Made by a program: the position numbers and the translations under genes. A stretch of 64,000 nucleotides of DNA, taken from NCBI RefSeq assembly GCF_003344885.1, contig NZ_CP031155.1, positions 1,144,001-1,208,000 on the forward strand. The letters run 5' to 3'. This DNA comes from Altererythrobacter sp. ZODW24 (GTDB taxonomy: Bacteria; Pseudomonadota; Alphaproteobacteria; Sphingomonadales; Sphingomonadaceae). Shown here one piece after another: positions 62,622-64,000 of the stretch. Position 1 is the stretch's first letter. Each line of letters begins with the position of its first letter. The notes under the pieces are model-generated. The model had not been told where the DNA came from. It saw nothing but the letters and a program-made list of their open reading frames with translations, and did no database searches.

Positions 62622-63656
62622 ATGGAAAACCATTACGAAACACCCAGGCTGGCATTCGAAGCTACGCGGGGCCAATCCCCTGCGTCGCCGAGATCAGTCT
62701 TGCGGCAAAAACGCAGGAATGTTGGGTCGCCGAGACTACTCGTTTGCGTGGATGGCAACGACGCGGCTTACTCCATTGTGCCGCACGCATTGGCAATCGC
62801 ATGCAGCCTTGGCCTAGAGCCAACGTTCGCAAGAGTGATCGACACGCTTGGGCATTTCCGGACACCAGCCGACCCGATCGAATGGCAACGAAGCCAACAG
62901 AGCCAGCAACAGGACCTGGAGGTCCTCGCGGGGGAACGCGAACCCGGCCTTGCCGCTGACAGTGTACTGCTCGCGGGAAAACCGGCTGACGAGCTAAACG
63001 ATTGGGCGCTGGATCACGGCGTCACACTGCTTGCAATGGGATGCCGCGATGCTGAGCCAAGCACTGGCCTCGGCTCCACTGCGCGAGCGCTCCTCGATCA
63101 AGCCAATCACTCGCTGCTGCTTATCCCTCCGACAACTGAAAAAGATATGACTTATCGGCGTGTAATGGTCCCTATCGATGGATCGGCGCGGGCTGAAAGT
63201 GTCTTGCCGGTTGCCCGCCGGATCGCGCGCACGCACGGCGCGACACTGGTTTTGGTCCACGTGCTGCCGAAGCCTCGTATGTCGGACATATCGCATCCGT
63301 CCAGAGGCAAGATGCGCGGTGAAATCGCAACTCTCGACGAAGGCTGCACGCGCGATCACCTCGAAGAATTGCGGACCCGTTGCATCGAAGATGGGGTTCC
63401 AGTGAACACGGTCACGACCGGTCCTGGCGATCCGCGTTCGATGTTGGCACGTACTGCCAAGGAACAAGGCGCCGACATCATAGTCATGTCGTCGCATGGC
63501 TGCACCGGCCGCGATGATGTGCCTTGCGGCAGCGTGGCGGAATATTTGGCAAGCAACGCGCCTGTTCCAATCCTGATTGTGCGCCCGAACATTGAATGCA
63601 GTTTCGGTCCCGAGCCGCAAAGCTGCCGGAATACGTCCGCTTTTCGTTTCTCCTGA
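62622..63656 (+). CDS. Tandem universal stress protein
   Basis: A 344-residue protein with two UspA domains. The first (about 40-175) starts RLLVCVDGNDAAYSIVPHALAIA and lacks a clear ATP loop; the second (about 180-330) starts RRVMVPIDGSARAESVLPVARRIA and ends in IIVMSSHGCTGRDDVPCGSVAEYLASNAPVPILIVRP, with a G-x2-G-x9-G-S-type loop that fits nucleotide binding. AAAGGAGA precedes ATG 62622. The stop overlaps the start of a cyclic glucan synthase gene (TGATG), so the two are translated together. Confidence 0.9.
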   Translation: MENHYETPRLAFEATRGQSPASPRSVLRQKRRNVGSPRLLVCVDGNDAAYSIVPHALAIACSLGLEPTFARVIDTLGHFRTPADPIEWQRSQQSQQQDLEVLAGEREPGLAADSVLLAGKPADELNDWALDHGVTLLAMGCRDAEPSTGLGSTARALLDQANHSLLLIPPTTEKDMTYRRVMVPIDGSARAESVLPVARRIARTHGATLVLVHVLPKPRMSDISHPSRGKMRGEIATLDEGCTRDHLEELRTRCIEDGVPVNTVTTGPGDPRSMLARTAKEQGADIIVMSSHGCTGRDDVPCGSVAEYLASNAPVPILIVRPNIECSFGPEPQSCRNTSAFRFS

Positions 63657-64000
63657 TGGGGGCGGTACACGACACCGGGTTCAAGCCGGTTTTGGCGGCG
63701 CGGGAACTGGCAGCGCAGCACATCGTCGCTTTGCAAACGCCTGATCCCATACCCGTATGGGACAGCGTTCCGGCGATGCGGCGATGGCTCGACAAGGCAC
63801 GTGTTGCCTGCACCGATCCGCCGCCAAATGCTAGCAAAGCGGCAGAGTGGCTCCTCGATAATGACTATCAGATTCACCGTGCGCTTCGGCAAATCGAGCA
63901 AGATCTTCCGCAGCAATTCTACCGGCAACTTCCCGCTTTGGGCGAGCAAGATGAAGGCTACCCCCGCGTATTTGCTCTTGCGCATGCACTGCTCAGGTCG
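63656..64000 (+). CDS. Cyclic beta-1,2-glucan synthase N-terminus, cut by window end
   Basis: The frame opens with ATG in TGATG, overlapping the stress protein stop, and stays open to the window end (115 codons). The segment AAEWLLDNDYQIHRALRQIEQDLPQQFYRQLPALG followed by GYPRVFALAHALLRS is the conserved N-terminal part of NdvB/ChvB-type cyclic glucan synthases and related GH94/GT84 proteins, which are normally about 2,800 residues. The product makes periplasmic cyclic glucans used in osmotic adaptation. Only the first few percent is visible, so the subfamily is uncertain. Confidence 0.82.
   Translation, partial: MGAVHDTGFKPVLAARELAAQHIVALQTPDPIPVWDSVPAMRRWLDKARVACTDPPPNASKAAEWLLDNDYQIHRALRQIEQDLPQQFYRQLPALGEQDEGYPRVFALAHALLRS

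Overview
The window looks like a chromosomal segment of an alphaproteobacterium of the Sphingomonadales, most likely close to Erythrobacter or Altererythrobacter. This rests on the moderately high GC content, on gene orders typical of that group (hflK-hflC-degP; zinc-ribbon protein, ftsE, ftsX, ydcF, plsC; hisC-tyrA beside metX-metW), and on the many TAT-type and lipoprotein signals. There is no rRNA, no CRISPR array, no intact prophage and no complete insertion sequence. One tRNA gene, tRNA-Leu(GAG), is present.

From 1 to about 22.5 kb the content is mostly housekeeping. It holds a truncated molybdenum hydroxylase subunit, Mrp, HflK/HflC, a DegP-type protease, a class A penicillin-binding protein, MsrB and a glutathione transferase. 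A glutathione-dependent formaldehyde oxidation operon follows (adhC, cupin, two VOC proteins, fghA). Then come methionine genes (metX, a GNAT gene, metW), hisC and tyrA, a phospholipid acyltransferase, a YdcF protein, FtsEX and an MJ0042 zinc-ribbon membrane protein.

From about 22.6 to 43.5 kb the window is an accessory mosaic. It opens at tRNA-Leu, whose 3' end is repeated imperfectly about 204 bp downstream, followed by a tyrosine recombinase gene with three in-frame stops. A three-gene operon for a secreted protein, a 1,529-residue repeat-bearing secreted protein and an outer-membrane beta-barrel comes next. It faces a Ser/Thr kinase and its ECF sigma factor. Small operons then follow: membrane protein/HTH/acyl hydrolase, an ABA4-like pair, GntR plus two serine hydrolases, and a nitroreductase. 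A dispersed hairpin repeat built on GTCCGC-N-TTGGGT-N-GCGGAC lies at nearly every boundary between them.

From 43.5 kb to the end the genes suggest stress response and ion homeostasis. They are a stand-alone NAD(P)H-hydrate dehydratase, a bactofilin-like membrane protein, thioredoxin plus permease, universal stress proteins, a VIT1/CCC1 transporter, cytochrome c, a D-lactate dehydrogenase whose expected start codon reads ATC, a DUF2267 protein, a MacB-type ABC exporter with adaptor, a beta-CASP metallohydrolase, a GNAT gene overlapping a P-type calcium-like ATPase, a Na/Ca exchanger, and a tandem universal stress protein overlapping the start of a cyclic beta-1,2-glucan synthase cut by the window end.

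The best candidates for something undescribed are the giant-protein/beta-barrel/ECF-kinase locus and the repeat-delimited operon mosaic next to the recombinase remnant. All functions are inferred from sequence reading alone; no database search was run.
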